From positions 5,327,001 to 5,391,000 of the forward strand of contig NZ_CP089980.1 of NCBI RefSeq assembly GCF_021389955.1: a stretch of DNA of 64,000 bases, given 5' to 3'. The stretch comes from Fulvivirga maritima (GTDB taxonomy: Bacteria; Bacteroidota; Bacteroidia; Cytophagales; Cyclobacteriaceae). Shown piece after piece: positions 28,009 through 38,056 of the stretch (position 1 is its first letter; the number at the start of each line of letters is the position of its first letter). Under the pieces are notes generated by a model. That model saw only the letters and a list, made by a program, of their open reading frames with translations, was not told the DNA's origin and did not search any database. The translations under genes and the position numbers were made by a program.

Positions 28009-29136
28009 TCACTTCCTATTCATTAACTTGTCTAATTCCTTACGCTCTTTTTCTAAAATCTCACTGAATTGATGATTTAATCCACTATCACCCATTAAAT
28101 TACCTGCTTGAATAATTTTCTCCAGTAGATCCAAATGCAAGTTTTCCATTTGCTTTACGTTATCAGAAGCCCATTGAAATGCTTCTTTAGCAATACTATT
28201 ATTCTTGTCATCAACTCCCAAAACAATGTCAAAAGAACATTCTACCAAATCTCTTCCCAGTCCTGCAGTATTCCATTCAGAAATTCTTTCCAAGTACTGA
28301 TGAGCCTCCTTAATTCGCTTCCATGCTTGGTCATAAAAATTCTGCTGAATTAGTAATTCTGATATATACAAAAGCTGACACGCAAAATCCCAATCCGATG
28401 ATTTGAACTTAAGTAACTCTTCATTTGCCCAGATTTGGGTAGATACATCCTGAATTATTTTGGTGAAGTAAACAAGGTTATTTAATTCATCTTTGCTCCA
28501 GGAGCTTTTTGAGTGGTACCATTCTTTAACTTTCTGCTTAAGAATATCAGTCTCATCCAAATCAATAGCCAGCTGAATCTCATCTAGAATTCCATTAATA
28601 ATCAGTTCATCTGGATACACTTCCGCCAAGTATTCTTTCCACTTTTCTAATTCAGTTTCTGATATATAGCAAGTATTTGCAGACATGCCCACATACTCGT
28701 AAAAGGCGTCTTTTACGTTAGGTTCTGCTTGTTTTATAAACTGGTAAGTTTCAGGTATCCCTGCAGACACCAGAAATTGATATTCAAAACCACAGTGAGT
28801 ATCAAAATTAGCCTGTTTTGCCTTTAGGAAAAGTTCAGCGTATTTGGGGTTAGCGTATTGAGAAAGCAAAAAAGCATTAAGGCTTAATGCTGGGTATACA
28901 CCTTGAAAAGTAGCTTTTCTATGATTTTCAATTTCAGCTTTAAAAAGCTGTACTAACATCTCTTCATCTCTTAAGCTGGGATTATACTGTAAGGCAATTA
29001 ATAATTGAAATCTCCTGATAGCATTTTTGTCATCTGAATATCCATTTTCATCGATTCTTTCTTCGTATAAAAATTCAGAAAGCTTGATTTTTCCTGCCTT
29101 AATATCTTCTAATAGTTGGGTGTACTTTTTAATCAT
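28009..29136 (-). CDS. Hypothetical soluble helical protein
   Basis: 375 residues, no signal peptide or membrane segment, mostly amphipathic helices with many aromatic residues (FLYEERIDENGYSDD, FQLLIALQYNPSL, LKAKQANFDTHCGFEYQ). The helix-pair spacing is reminiscent of repeat scaffolds such as TPR, but no unit is convincing. I do not recognise the family. It lies at the boundary between the housekeeping part and the IS cluster. The coding call rests on length, codon use and single start. Confidence 0.65.
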   Translation of the reverse strand: MIKKYTQLLEDIKAGKIKLSEFLYEERIDENGYSDDKNAIRRFQLLIALQYNPSLRDEEMLVQLFKAEIENHRKATFQGVYPALSLNAFLLSQYANPKYAELFLKAKQANFDTHCGFEYQFLVSAGIPETYQFIKQAEPNVKDAFYEYVGMSANTCYISETELEKWKEYLAEVYPDELIINGILDEIQLAIDLDETDILKQKVKEWYHSKSSWSKDELNNLVYFTKIIQDVSTQIWANEELLKFKSSDWDFACQLLYISELLIQQNFYDQAWKRIKEAHQYLERISEWNTAGLGRDLVECSFDIVLGVDDKNNSIAKEAFQWASDNVKQMENLHLDLLEKIIQAGNLMGDSGLNHQFSEILEKERKELDKLMNRK

Positions 29137-29295
29137 CGTCTTTTCTACACAATAGCTAATGTAAAGCTTCTATATTCCTCTTTTTAATGTTTTGAATCTA
29201 AAATATTTTTGATTCAGATCATAAAAGTACTTACTAAGGCTAATGGTCATGCTCATTAATTATCGTTATTAAGTACCAAAAAAGTAACAAGCAAT

Positions 29296-29328
29296 ATAAA
29301 AAGGCAGGAGTATACTCTCTCCTACCTT
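29296..29328 (-). terminator. Terminator of the interrupted S41 gene
   Basis: Minus strand AAGGTAGGAG-(8)-CTCCTGCCTT (10-bp stem, one G-U) followed by TTT, 18 bases beyond the S41 stop codon at 29346. Confidence 0.75.
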
Positions 29329-29669
29329 ATTTTCAAGCTATAGTGCTACTCGTTAAGCACTTTATTCACATATCCAGTCCATTGATAATGAGGGATGCTT
29401 TTATCCAAATAAAAGTCTGGCTGTAATCCTTTACCATCAATAGCAAGGCCAGGAATTCTCATACTTCTTGAAAGAGAATACCACAATTTAAACTCTTGGA
29501 AAGGGGATTTCTGTAAAAAACATATTTGAAATGTCTAATGCTCCAAAAGTAGTCACACCGAAAAGCTTTACTTTTTTACTTTGTTTTGCAGCCAACAGAA
29601 ATTGGAGACTGTCAATTCATCTCTGTCTAAACTTTGGATATAAAGAAATAATGTTTAGACTAAAGAGCA

Positions 29670-30908
29670 ATGAACAAACAAGAGAAAGAAGAATTAAAGG
29701 AAAAAGCACTTAAACAATTTTTAAAAGGAGAATCTCTATTTGGTAAGGATGGGGCTTTCAGCCCCATGTTGAAGGAGTTCTTAGAAGAAGCTCTGGAAGC
29801 AGAAATGGAGGATCACCTATCCAGTGAAGAAAAAGGACGCTCTCATGGCAATAAGCGCAATGGCAAAGGCCAGAAAACAGTTAAGAGTAGTTTAGGAGAC
29901 GTTGAGATAAATACTCCTCAAGATCGTCATAGCAGCTTTGAGCCAAGAATAGTAGAGAAACGCCAGCGTATACTGGCAGACAATCTTGAGAAGCAAATAA
30001 TAGCCATGTATGGGCTAGGTAATAGTTTGAGAGATATTCAAGAGCACATCAAGGAGATGTATGACACAAATATATCAACAGAGGTGTTAAGTGATATCAC
30101 AGACCGAGTGATCCCTAAAGTAAAGGAGTGGCAAAATAGGCCATTAGAATCGGTCTATTGTATTGTTTGGCTAGATGCCATGCATTTCAAGGTGCGAGAT
30201 GAAGGTAAGGTGAAGCATAAAGCCCTTTATAATATCTTAGGGATCAATAAGCAGGGCAACAAGGAGATATTGGGCATGTACCTATCAGAAAGCGAAGGAG
30301 CTAATTTTTGGCTTCAGATACTTACTGAGCTACAAAATAGAGGCTTGAAAGATATTTTGATAGCCTGCACTGATAACTTGAAAGGTTTTAGTGAAGCGAT
30401 ACACTCCATCTACCCACAAACAGATGTTCAACTTTGTGTAGTTCATCAGATTCGAAATAGCTTGAAATATGTAGCCAGTAAAGAACAGAAAGTGTTTATA
30501 CAAGATCTTAAATTAGTTTATCAAGCAGACACAAAAGATCAGGCAGAGACTGCTTTATTAGAACTGGAAGAAAAATGGGGAAAGAAATATCCTGTGGTGA
30601 TACGATCTTGGAATGATAACTGGGAACTACTTAGCACTTATTTCGATTACAGTAAACCCATAAGAAAGTTAATATACACTACAAATCCAGTGGAGGGCTT
30701 TCATAGACAAGTAAGAAAAGTTACCAAGAGTAAGGGAGCATTTACCAGTGATATGGCCTTGATGAAATTAGTTTACTTAGTTTGCAGACGTATTGAGAAA
30801 AAATGGACTTCACCTTTGCGGAATTGGGGTTTGACGGTGCAGCAATTAGCCATTAGATTTGAGGGAAGATTGGAACTGGAACTAAAAACCAGTCAAACCA
30901 AAAAATAA
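29670..30908 (+). CDS. IS256-family transposase
   Basis: 412 residues, Transposase_mut family DDE enzyme. IVWLDAMHFKVRD carries the first Asp, IACTDNLKGFSEAI the second, and YTTNPVEGFHRQVRK the catalytic Glu with the usual N-P-x-E. CVVHQIRNSLKYV is the conserved C-x2-H region. The length and the C-terminus (LELKTSQTKK) are those of an intact enzyme, and the element has complete ends, so this copy is probably active and could mobilise the frameshifted second copy in trans. Confidence 0.95.
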   Translation: MNKQEKEELKEKALKQFLKGESLFGKDGAFSPMLKEFLEEALEAEMEDHLSSEEKGRSHGNKRNGKGQKTVKSSLGDVEINTPQDRHSSFEPRIVEKRQRILADNLEKQIIAMYGLGNSLRDIQEHIKEMYDTNISTEVLSDITDRVIPKVKEWQNRPLESVYCIVWLDAMHFKVRDEGKVKHKALYNILGINKQGNKEILGMYLSESEGANFWLQILTELQNRGLKDILIACTDNLKGFSEAIHSIYPQTDVQLCVVHQIRNSLKYVASKEQKVFIQDLKLVYQADTKDQAETALLELEEKWGKKYPVVIRSWNDNWELLSTYFDYSKPIRKLIYTTNPVEGFHRQVRKVTKSKGAFTSDMALMKLVYLVCRRIEKKWTSPLRNWGLTVQQLAIRFEGRLELELKTSQTKK

Positions 30909-30912
30909 AAAA

Positions 30913-30944
30913 TTCCCTCCCAGGGGCTAGCCCCTGGGAGGGAA
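30913..30944. terminator. Perfect 32-bp palindrome inside the IS256-like element
   Basis: Arms TTCCCTCCCAGGGGCT and exact complement with no loop, 5 bases after the transposase stop. Present unchanged in copy 2 (41222-41253). Probably a terminator that shields the element, though no T tract follows. Confidence 0.55.
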
Positions 30945-31933
30945 GCAGACAGAGATGAGCTAACACTCCCAGAAATTGCTCAGCAGTACTTGCATTACCT
31001 TCATTAATGATTATACCCACATTTGCCGGATATGCATAAACGGAATCCATTTTATCTACTGAAACAGTACTATCACTCAAGCTTACATATTCTCCTAACT
31101 TTTTATCTAGCTTATCATACATGCTCTTTGCCCATTTCTTACTCGCTTCATCCAAACCATATTTAGGATCATTGATTAAATCTAACATCCTCTGATTATT
31201 CAGTTTGGTAGAAAGAAATTCAGGAAGAACTACCCTAATAGGATTAGTATATAAATAAGGAATGATACCATCATAAGAACTATCACTTCCACCACCATTA
31301 TCTCTTATATCTATAATAAGATTTTTTGTCGAAGTGATTTTAGCTTTGTTAACCTCTAGCAAACTGTCGATTTGATTTTTATAATGAGCCTCAAATGAAG
31401 GTATTCTTAAGTAAAGAGTAGTCTTATTTAAAACTTCTAAATAAGGCTCTTTAGCATTTAACATCTTAAAATATTGAACAAATTGTGGTTGATCTTCCAC
31501 TTCCGGATAAAGCCGAGTAAGCACGACTTCTCCTATTTGCAAATGATTATTCCCCATCATTGTTACGGTGTCCGAAGTAACTGCAGAATGATCCGCTTTA
31601 TAAAAAACTGCCTTTGTTTCATTTTTCGATTCACTGATTTTTAGCTTCACCTGGTCTTTTTGCCAATTTTCGGTATCTGATTCAATAATAAAACCAATGT
31701 AGGTGTCCTTTTCTTTCTTAATTCCTATTCGAAAAGATTCTACTTCCCAAATACCTTCATAATCTGGTTGATTATTTTTTCTTAAGTATTTTTTAAACTT
31801 TTCTTCTTTAACAGAATAAGTTTCCCAGTCATCAAACTCTTTTTGAGATGATGCCGTTTTTTCTTTCTCTTTATCATTAATAAGTCTTATTGCCAAATGC
31901 CCATCACGAAAGAACTTTAACCACTCCGTTAAA

Positions 31934-33351
31934 CCCTGATTATGCATTAGAAAACTAAAAGTTTAGAAAATCCTTCGATAATTGTGTAAAAAGATCGATT
32001 TTGATGAGGTATAAAAATCACCAGAATGGTTACTCAAAATATAGGGTCTTTACCCATTGAATATTCCTCCAAGCCAGTGACACCCTTTGGAGGGATGAGT
32101 TTAATGAAACGATTTATCGATCAGGTAGGGATACGAGAAAAATTAGCCGAACTGGCACTTCCATCTCCTGGTTCTAACCGAGGGTATGACCCCAAGCAAA
32201 TCGTAGAGAGTTTTTGGCTGAGTATCTGGACAGGGGCTAGTAGATACATCCATTGTGACTGGTTGAGATATGATACTGTTTTACAGTCAATTTTTGGATG
32301 GGATGGTATGCCTAGCCAAAGTACCTACAGTCGTTTTTTTGGAAAATTCTCTCAATCCCTAAACAACGAAGTATTTCCAGAGCTTCAACAATGGTTCTTT
32401 GACCAGCTCCGTTTAGGAGCACTCACCATTGATTTTGATAGTACTGTGATCACTCGATATGGAGATCAACAAGGGAGTAGTAAAGGTTATAACCCCAACA
32501 AAAGAGGGAGAAATTCACATCACCCCTTGATGGCCTTTGTGAGTCAAACCAGAATGGTGGCCAATGCATGGCTCAGGCCAGGCAACACAGCGGCCAGTAG
32601 TAGTTGCAGGGAGTTCATGGAAGAAACCTTTAAGCACGCCTTGGCAGGACAAAAAGTAGGTCTGGTAAGGGCCGATAGTGGTTTTTACAACGAAGAAATC
32701 ATGTCATATCTAGATGAAGAACTCCTCAATTACATTATGGCTGTACGCATGTACCCCAATGTAAAAAGCGAAGTTTGGGGGCTTAAAGATTGGGTCAAAC
32801 TGGCAAAGGGAATAGAGCTGAACGAGATGGTTTTCAGTCATGAAAACGGTAAGCCAAGACGATACATTATTGTAAAAAAGCAAGTTGACATCAGGCCACA
32901 TGCAGGAGGCAAGGAACTTTTTGAAGATCAGCCTGGCTATCGATATAGTTGCTATGTGACCAATATGGATTTACCTCTGGATCAGATTTGGAACATGTAC
33001 AACACCCGCGCCGATTGTGAGAACAGAATTAAGGAATTGAAACAAGATTTTGGGCTTGAAAATTTTTGTTTACAAGATTTTTGGGCAACAGAAGCCTCCT
33101 TTCGCTTTATCATGGTGGCTTACAATTTGATGAGTTTATTCAGGCATTTTGCGTTGAACCATCATCGAAAAGCAACCCTATCAACCCTCAGATCCTATTG
33201 CTTTGCATTAGGAGCCTGGACAGCAAACCATGCTAATAAAAAGGTTTTAAAAATCTCATTACCCTCCAAAAGAAGACCCTGGATGGAGGGAATATTCTTG
33301 AACATATCGTCTACTAGTCCTCCTTTTGATTATTCTAATGAATAATCCGGG
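31934..33351 (+). mobile_element. IS1380-like insertion sequence
   Basis: 1,418 bp with near-perfect inverted ends (CCCTGATTATGCATTAGAA and CCCGGATTATTCATTAGAA) and a 5-bp target duplication TTAAA (31929-31933, 33352-33356). Carries one complete transposase gene. It separates the signal-peptide part from the rest of the S41 gene. Confidence 0.92.
32026..33345 (+). CDS. IS1380-family transposase
   Basis: 439 residues, DDE_Tnp_1 group 1. TIDFDSTVITRYGDQQG has the first catalytic Asp with the typical GYNPNKRGRNSHHPL stretch behind it, LVRADSGFYNEEI the second Asp, and NTRADCENRIKELKQDFGL the catalytic Glu. Length and motifs are complete, so the element is probably functional. The stop codon is 6 bases from the element's end. 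Confidence 0.94.
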   Translation: MVTQNIGSLPIEYSSKPVTPFGGMSLMKRFIDQVGIREKLAELALPSPGSNRGYDPKQIVESFWLSIWTGASRYIHCDWLRYDTVLQSIFGWDGMPSQSTYSRFFGKFSQSLNNEVFPELQQWFFDQLRLGALTIDFDSTVITRYGDQQGSSKGYNPNKRGRNSHHPLMAFVSQTRMVANAWLRPGNTAASSSCREFMEETFKHALAGQKVGLVRADSGFYNEEIMSYLDEELLNYIMAVRMYPNVKSEVWGLKDWVKLAKGIELNEMVFSHENGKPRRYIIVKKQVDIRPHAGGKELFEDQPGYRYSCYVTNMDLPLDQIWNMYNTRADCENRIKELKQDFGLENFCLQDFWATEASFRFIMVAYNLMSLFRHFALNHHRKATLSTLRSYCFALGAWTANHANKKVLKISLPSKRRPWMEGIFLNISSTSPPFDYSNE

Positions 33352-33684
33352 TTAAAATAGAAGTACATTCTGTTAGTGAATTAGCAGCTTTAACTTTTCC
33401 CAGTATCCTCGTATTATGGTCTTCGTAAGCCTGTTGTCCCTTTGTTTCTAAAACATACTGAAATCCTGCATCATTTTGTTCAAAGGTTTTCTTTACCCAT
33501 TCATAGTTACTTTTACAATCACAATTTTGAGCAAAGGCAAACGTGGATGTAAACAATAAAATAATCAGGATCAAATCTCTTCTTGTCATTATTTTGTCTC
33601 TTTAAAAAAGTGCTTTTAGCACTGGCAAGTAATATCGCACACAAAGGAACGACACTTACTGCCATTCATTTTTTGATAATTAAA

Positions 33685-35077
33685 CACTAGTGTCCGAGAA
33701 AAAAGATAGGGGCCTCTGAATAATTTCAAGAGTGCCCCATAATGTGTATTTTCGGTTTACCACAACAAAAAATCACACATGAGTAAAAATACATATTTCT
33801 ACGGACAGCCAATCTTTTCTCAACTATTATCGCTGATAGATAAATCGGTGTTAAATCAAATAATATCAAAATACCAATCTGACAGATATTACAAGAAATT
33901 GAATACTTGGCATCACCTAGTAAGCATGTTATACTGCTGTTTCAGTGGGGCAAGTGCTCTCAGAGAGCTTACTACGGGGCTTTTGGCCTGCCAAAACAAA
34001 CTGATCCATTTAGGTATTCAATTTATACCCAGACGTTCCACTTTATCAGATAGCAACAAAAAACGCAGTAGTATAGTCTTTGCAGACATTTACATGAAAT
34101 TGTTTAAAAAGTATCGGCACCTTTTGCCGGACAGCCGCTTGAGAATGGAAGTTCTCAATAAACTTTATATTGTTGATTCAACGATTATTAGTCTGTTTAA
34201 AGATATTCTCAAGGTAGCAGGACGCCCTAGAAAAGATGGCAAAAGCAAGGGAGGCATTAAAGCTCATGTAATGATTCATGCGGCAGAATTAATGCCATGT
34301 TTAGTACGGTTGACCAAGGGAAGTCAGCATGATCATACATTTTTAAAGCAATTACAACTCCCAGAAGGATCCTATGTGGTGATGGATAAAGGGTATATCG
34401 ATTATAGACAATACGCACAGTGGAGTCATCAAGGGATATTTTACATTACCAGAATGAAAGAAAATGCCAGATATCAATCAATAGATGAGCTAGAACTGCC
34501 TGAAGATAAAGACTTTTGTGTACTTAAGGATGAAAAAGTTGTTATCAGTTTCAAGACTGATGGACAAGTGCAAGAGCTTCAAAATAGAAGAATAGCCTAT
34601 TATGATGACCTCAATAATAAATTATTAGTGTTTATGACCAATAATATGGAGTTGGAAGCAGCCACAATAGCGGCCATTTATAAATACCGATGGCAGATAG
34701 AGCTTTTATTTAAAAAGCTGAAGCAGAACTTTCCTCTCAAATATTTTCTGGGGGACAACCAAAATGCTATTGAGATCCAAATTTGGAGTGCCCTGATCTG
34801 TCTATTATTGATGGAAGTAGTCCGAAAACAGATCAAAAAAAAGATGGGCCTTTTCTAATATGGTCTCATTGGTAAGGTTTCACTTGATGGCCTATGTTCA
34901 CCTTACCCGCTTTCTAAACAATCCAGACCTAGAACTTCAAAAAACAATATATAAAACCAATCAATACCCTTTATTTAGTCCATAGAGGGCTCACTTTTCC
35001 AGATTAGAAGAAAACCACTTTATTTTTGCTTAGAATCGCTAAAATTTCTTAGACCAGAGTTTAGTCGGACACTAGTG
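33685..35077 (+). mobile_element. IS4-like (DUF4372-type) insertion sequence
   Basis: 1,393 bp bounded by CACTAGTGTCCGA in inverted orientation and a 9-bp target duplication ATAATTAAA (33676-33684, 35078-35086). Intergenic, between the S41 remnant and the ABC-F gene. The single transposase gene is frameshifted near its end. Confidence 0.88.
33779..34985 (+). pseudogene. IS4-family transposase with late frameshift
   Basis: Starts MSKNTYFYGQPIFSQLLSLI, the N-terminal DUF4372 domain common in Bacteroidota IS4 transposases. The DDE core shows YIVDSTIISLF, GSYVVMDKGYID and YKYRWQIELLFKKLKQNF (YREK-like, catalytic Glu). The frame stops at 34858 after KKMGLF because of eight As at 34835-34842. With seven As it continues KKRWAFSNMVSLVRFH to a TAG at 34985, the normal end of the family. 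All catalytic residues are before the shift, so a product short of about 40 residues is made as written. Confidence 0.85.
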
Positions 35078-35086
35078 ATAATTAAA

Positions 35087-35685
35087 TATATAACAGCAGC
35101 GCATAGTGTTTACAGTTTGAGGTAGGCTATAAACCTTAGGCAAATCTACTTTTTCATGAGATGAAGATGATGCCATGATTTGATTTTGTGTTATTCGGTA
35201 CTATTCATGTTTCAAATGCTCTCAGAAAGGATCATCTACCCATTAAAATATGGTGTAAAATGACTATGAAAAATAGACTGCTAATACTAAAAGCAAACAG
35301 CTGTTTGAAAAGGTCATAACAATTGATATCTGATTAAATCATGAATCAGTCCCGATCATCTACCCTTCGACAAGCTCAGGCTAATTCGATGGCTGGAATC
35401 GACACCCTCCCTACCTGATAATTACGAGGAAGATATGACCAAGTAATCTCGGGGCTATGGAAAGAGGGCTGCTATGGCCTGTAAATGAAAGTTTGAGAAT
35501 GCTTCACTGCACTTCGTTTCGTTCGCAATAACCATTATAAGTACTATAATCATTTACCGTCATCTCGCCCGTAACGAAGTGAAGAGCAAAGATCTCGCTG
35601 TTCAGATGACACTAATCGAACTGTGAGATTCCTGATATCATTGCGCTTTGCTCCATGATTCAGGAATGACGGTTTTTATTTGCTA
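35087..35685. repeat. Gene-free stretch with palindromic dispersed repeats
   Basis: Holds the second copy of the ATGAATCAG..CTTCGACAAGCTCAG repeat (35341-35380; first copy 17009-17052) and a composite palindrome at about 35556-35672 that begins ACCGTCAT and ends ATGACGGT, with inner TCTCGCC/AGATCTC segments. These are of the REP-like type scattered between Bacteroidota genes. No gene is supported. Confidence 0.6.
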
Positions 35686-37323
35686 CTACTCTCCCCGCTC
35701 AATCTCCTTCAAGTTCTCCATTTTCTTATTTCTTAGGAAGCCATTGATATCTTCGAAATGTTCTCTTATACGCTTATTGCCAAATTCAAACACTTTTTCT
35801 GCCAAGCCATCAAGGAAGTCACGATCGTGAGATACCAGTATAATAGTACCTTCAAAGTCTCTCAGGGCGTCTTTTAGGATATCTTTGGTCTTAATATCCA
35901 GGTGGTTGGTAGGTTCATCTAGGATTAACAGGTTAACAGGCTGTAGTAATAACTTGATCATGGCCAATCTGGTGCGCTCACCACCAGAAAGCACTTTCAC
36001 CTTTTTGTCAATAGTATCTCCACTGAACATAAATGCGCCCAATAGGTCTTTAATTTTCGTTCTTACATCTCCTTGAGCAATTTCGTCAACAGTTTGAAAA
36101 ACGGTAAGATTCTCATCTAGCAGTGCGGCCTGGTTCTGCGCGAAATAGCCTATCTTGCTGTTATGCCCCACCTGTAACGTACCATCATAATCAATCTCAC
36201 CCATAATGGCCTTCACCATGGTTGATTTACCTTCACCATTCTTACCTACAAAGGCTATTTTGTCTCCCTGCGCAATGGTGAAAGTGGCCTCTTTAAAAAC
36301 GAGATGATCTCCATACGACTTGCTGAGACCTTCTACTATAACTGGATATTTGCCCGATCTAGGCGCTGGCGGAAATTTGATATTAAGGCTAGAAGTGTCC
36401 ACTTCGTCAACTTCTACAATCTCCATTTTCTCCAGCATTTTCACACGTGACTGTACTTGTAAGGTCTTGGAGTAAGTACCTTTAAAACGATCAATAAACT
36501 GTTGTATTTCAGCAATTTGCTTAGCCTGATCATCAAATTGTTTCTGCTGTTGCTCCCGCCTCTCTTTACGCAGCTCTAAGTAGTGGGAATAGTTGGTGCG
36601 GTAATCATAAATACGACCGCGCGTTATTTCAATCGTACGATTGGTCAGGTTATCAACAAAAGTCTTGTCGTGACTGATTACTATCACTGCTTTAGCTCTA
36701 TTCTTCAAAAAATTCTCCAGCCACTGCACTGATTCTATGTCCAGGTGGTTGGTAGGCTCATCAAGCAGGATCAGATCAGGTTTCTTTAGCAGTATTTTGG
36801 CCAGCTCAATGCGCATACGCCATCCACCACTAAACTCCTTAGTAGGTTTGGTAAAGTCTTCGCGTACAAAGCCAAGGCCCAGCAGAGTCTTTTCTACTTC
36901 AGCATCAAAGTTTACCTCTTCAATACTGTAAAACTTCTCGCTCAGTTCAGATACCTCTTCAATGATCTTACTGTAAGCGTCAGACTCATAATCTGTGCGT
37001 GTTTCCAGCTGGTGGTTAAGCTCATCAATACGCAATTTCATATTATTTATCTTGGCAAAAGCCTTGGATGCTTCCTCAAATACGGAGCAGTCATCATCAG
37101 TAAGCAGATGCTGCGGTAAGTATGCAATAACCGCATCAGACGGATAAGATATTTTACCCTGAGTCGGCTTATTGACTCCAGCAATAGTTTTCAGCAAGGT
37201 AGATTTACCCGCTCCGTTTTTACCCATAAGGGCAATTCGGTCATTACTGTTGACATTAAACGTGATATTACTAAACAAAGTGGTGCCGCTAAACTCCACT
37301 CCTACGGCATCTACTGAAATCAT
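35686..37323 (-). CDS. ABC-F family ATPase (ribosome-associated type)
   Basis: 545 residues, two ABC domains without membrane segments. Domain 1: Walker A GKNGAGKST near residue 35, signature FSGGWRMR, Walker B LILLDEPTNHLD. Domain 2: GKNGEGKST, LSGGERTRL, LLILDEPTNHLD. They are joined by a charged linker of about 80 residues (LRKERREQQQKQFDDQ). This is the EttA/Uup/YfmR type of translation factor that acts at the ribosomal E site. No antibiotic-resistance subtype can be assigned. It stands alone; the start ATG at 37323 is followed by the usual MISVDAVGVEF. Confidence 0.93.
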   Translation of the reverse strand: MISVDAVGVEFSGTTLFSNITFNVNSNDRIALMGKNGAGKSTLLKTIAGVNKPTQGKISYPSDAVIAYLPQHLLTDDDCSVFEEASKAFAKINNMKLRIDELNHQLETRTDYESDAYSKIIEEVSELSEKFYSIEEVNFDAEVEKTLLGLGFVREDFTKPTKEFSGGWRMRIELAKILLKKPDLILLDEPTNHLDIESVQWLENFLKNRAKAVIVISHDKTFVDNLTNRTIEITRGRIYDYRTNYSHYLELRKERREQQQKQFDDQAKQIAEIQQFIDRFKGTYSKTLQVQSRVKMLEKMEIVEVDEVDTSSLNIKFPPAPRSGKYPVIVEGLSKSYGDHLVFKEATFTIAQGDKIAFVGKNGEGKSTMVKAIMGEIDYDGTLQVGHNSKIGYFAQNQAALLDENLTVFQTVDEIAQGDVRTKIKDLLGAFMFSGDTIDKKVKVLSGGERTRLAMIKLLLQPVNLLILDEPTNHLDIKTKDILKDALRDFEGTIILVSHDRDFLDGLAEKVFEFGNKRIREHFEDINGFLRNKKMENLKEIERGE

Positions 37324-37424
37324 ACTATTAAAATTTACTACAAATCTAATAGATCACGATTGGGAAGTAATCAATAGTATAAATTTTGTTTTGGAATTCA
37401 TTCTTTATCCGACATTCGCGAGTG

Positions 37425-37560
37425 TCTCCATATATAGCTTGTAGATCCACACAAATACTGAGCATTGTAGCTTCTGAAATGTGCCTATCTTATATTCTGA
37501 GCTGAGGTCTTGTTCATCATAGGTCGTAGTACGGATACGTTTAATCTCCAACCAGTGGGA
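37425..37560 (-). repeat. Degenerate copy of the 'GGTCGTAGG' spacer repeat
   Basis: Shares ATATATAGCTTG, ATTGTAGCT, ATCTTAT..TC.GAGC, CATAGGTCGTAG and TTTAATCTCCAACCAG with the spacers at 52435-52615 and 54641-54815, in the same order. It lies directly behind the 3' end of the VOC lipoprotein gene, as the better copies lie behind other genes. Confidence 0.5.
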
Positions 37561-38056
37561 TCAATCTTCGGGCTGCCAGAGTTCTATTTTATTGTCATCC
37601 TCATCCATAATATGTACAAATTTTCCAATTCCATCATAATTCGTTATGGAGTCAAGTACAGTCACTCCATTTTCTTTTAGTTTCTCCAAAAGCCCTTCAA
37701 TATTTTGAACTCGGTAGTTAATCATAAAATTCTTTTTAGAGGGCGAAAAATATTCATCTCCGGTTTTAAAGGGTTTCCATTGCAGCGAATTTATCTTTTC
37801 AGGATGGTCAAGTTTTCTGGATTCAAAGCTCGAGGAGCCCCAATCATTGATTTCAATTCCCAGATTTTTCGTGTACCATTCTTTCGTTTTGTCCGGGTTG
37901 TCAGAATAAAAGAATATTCCTCCAATTCCTGTTACTTTTGGTGTGCTCGTGTCTGCTGGCTATTTCGGTCGGACTATGCCAGTTGTTTCGGTCAAACTAT
38001 GCCAGTGATTTCGGTGTATCTATGCCACTTTAAGAGTTTCGTAATTTTAGTAAATA

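Larger units (their letters stand above)
29605..30970 (+). mobile_element. IS256-like insertion sequence, copy 1
   Basis: 1,366 bp. Imperfect 24-bp terminal inverted repeats (GAGACTGTCAAT.. and GGGAGTGTTAGC.., both ending TCATCTCTGTCT) and a perfect 8-bp target duplication AGAAATTG (29597-29604 and 30971-30978), the length expected for IS256. Contains one transposase gene and a 32-bp perfect palindrome behind it. Inserted in the S41 gene. An inverted copy is at 41196-42562. Confidence 0.93.
29346..33589 (-). pseudogene. S41 (C-terminal processing-type) peptidase gene cut by two insertion sequences
   Basis: Read on the minus strand: signal peptide and N-terminus (33589-33352, TLAFAQ-like FAFAQNCDCKSNYEW), then an IS1380-like element, then the middle (31933-30971, EWLKFFRDGHLAI, LIIDIRDNGGGSD, EGNAS-type NEGNASTAEQFL), then an IS256-like element, then the C-terminus (29604-29346, FGVTTFGALDISNM, SMRIPGLAIDG, GLQPDFYLD). 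Joining the pieces through one target duplication each restores the frame (TECTSILTEWLKF and AEQFLLAAKQS). NEGNASTAEQF carries the catalytic Ser region of S41. A further +1 shift lies in the C-terminal piece at about 29505-29520 (A6 run on plus). The original protein, about 480 residues and secreted, is inactive. Confidence 0.88.
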
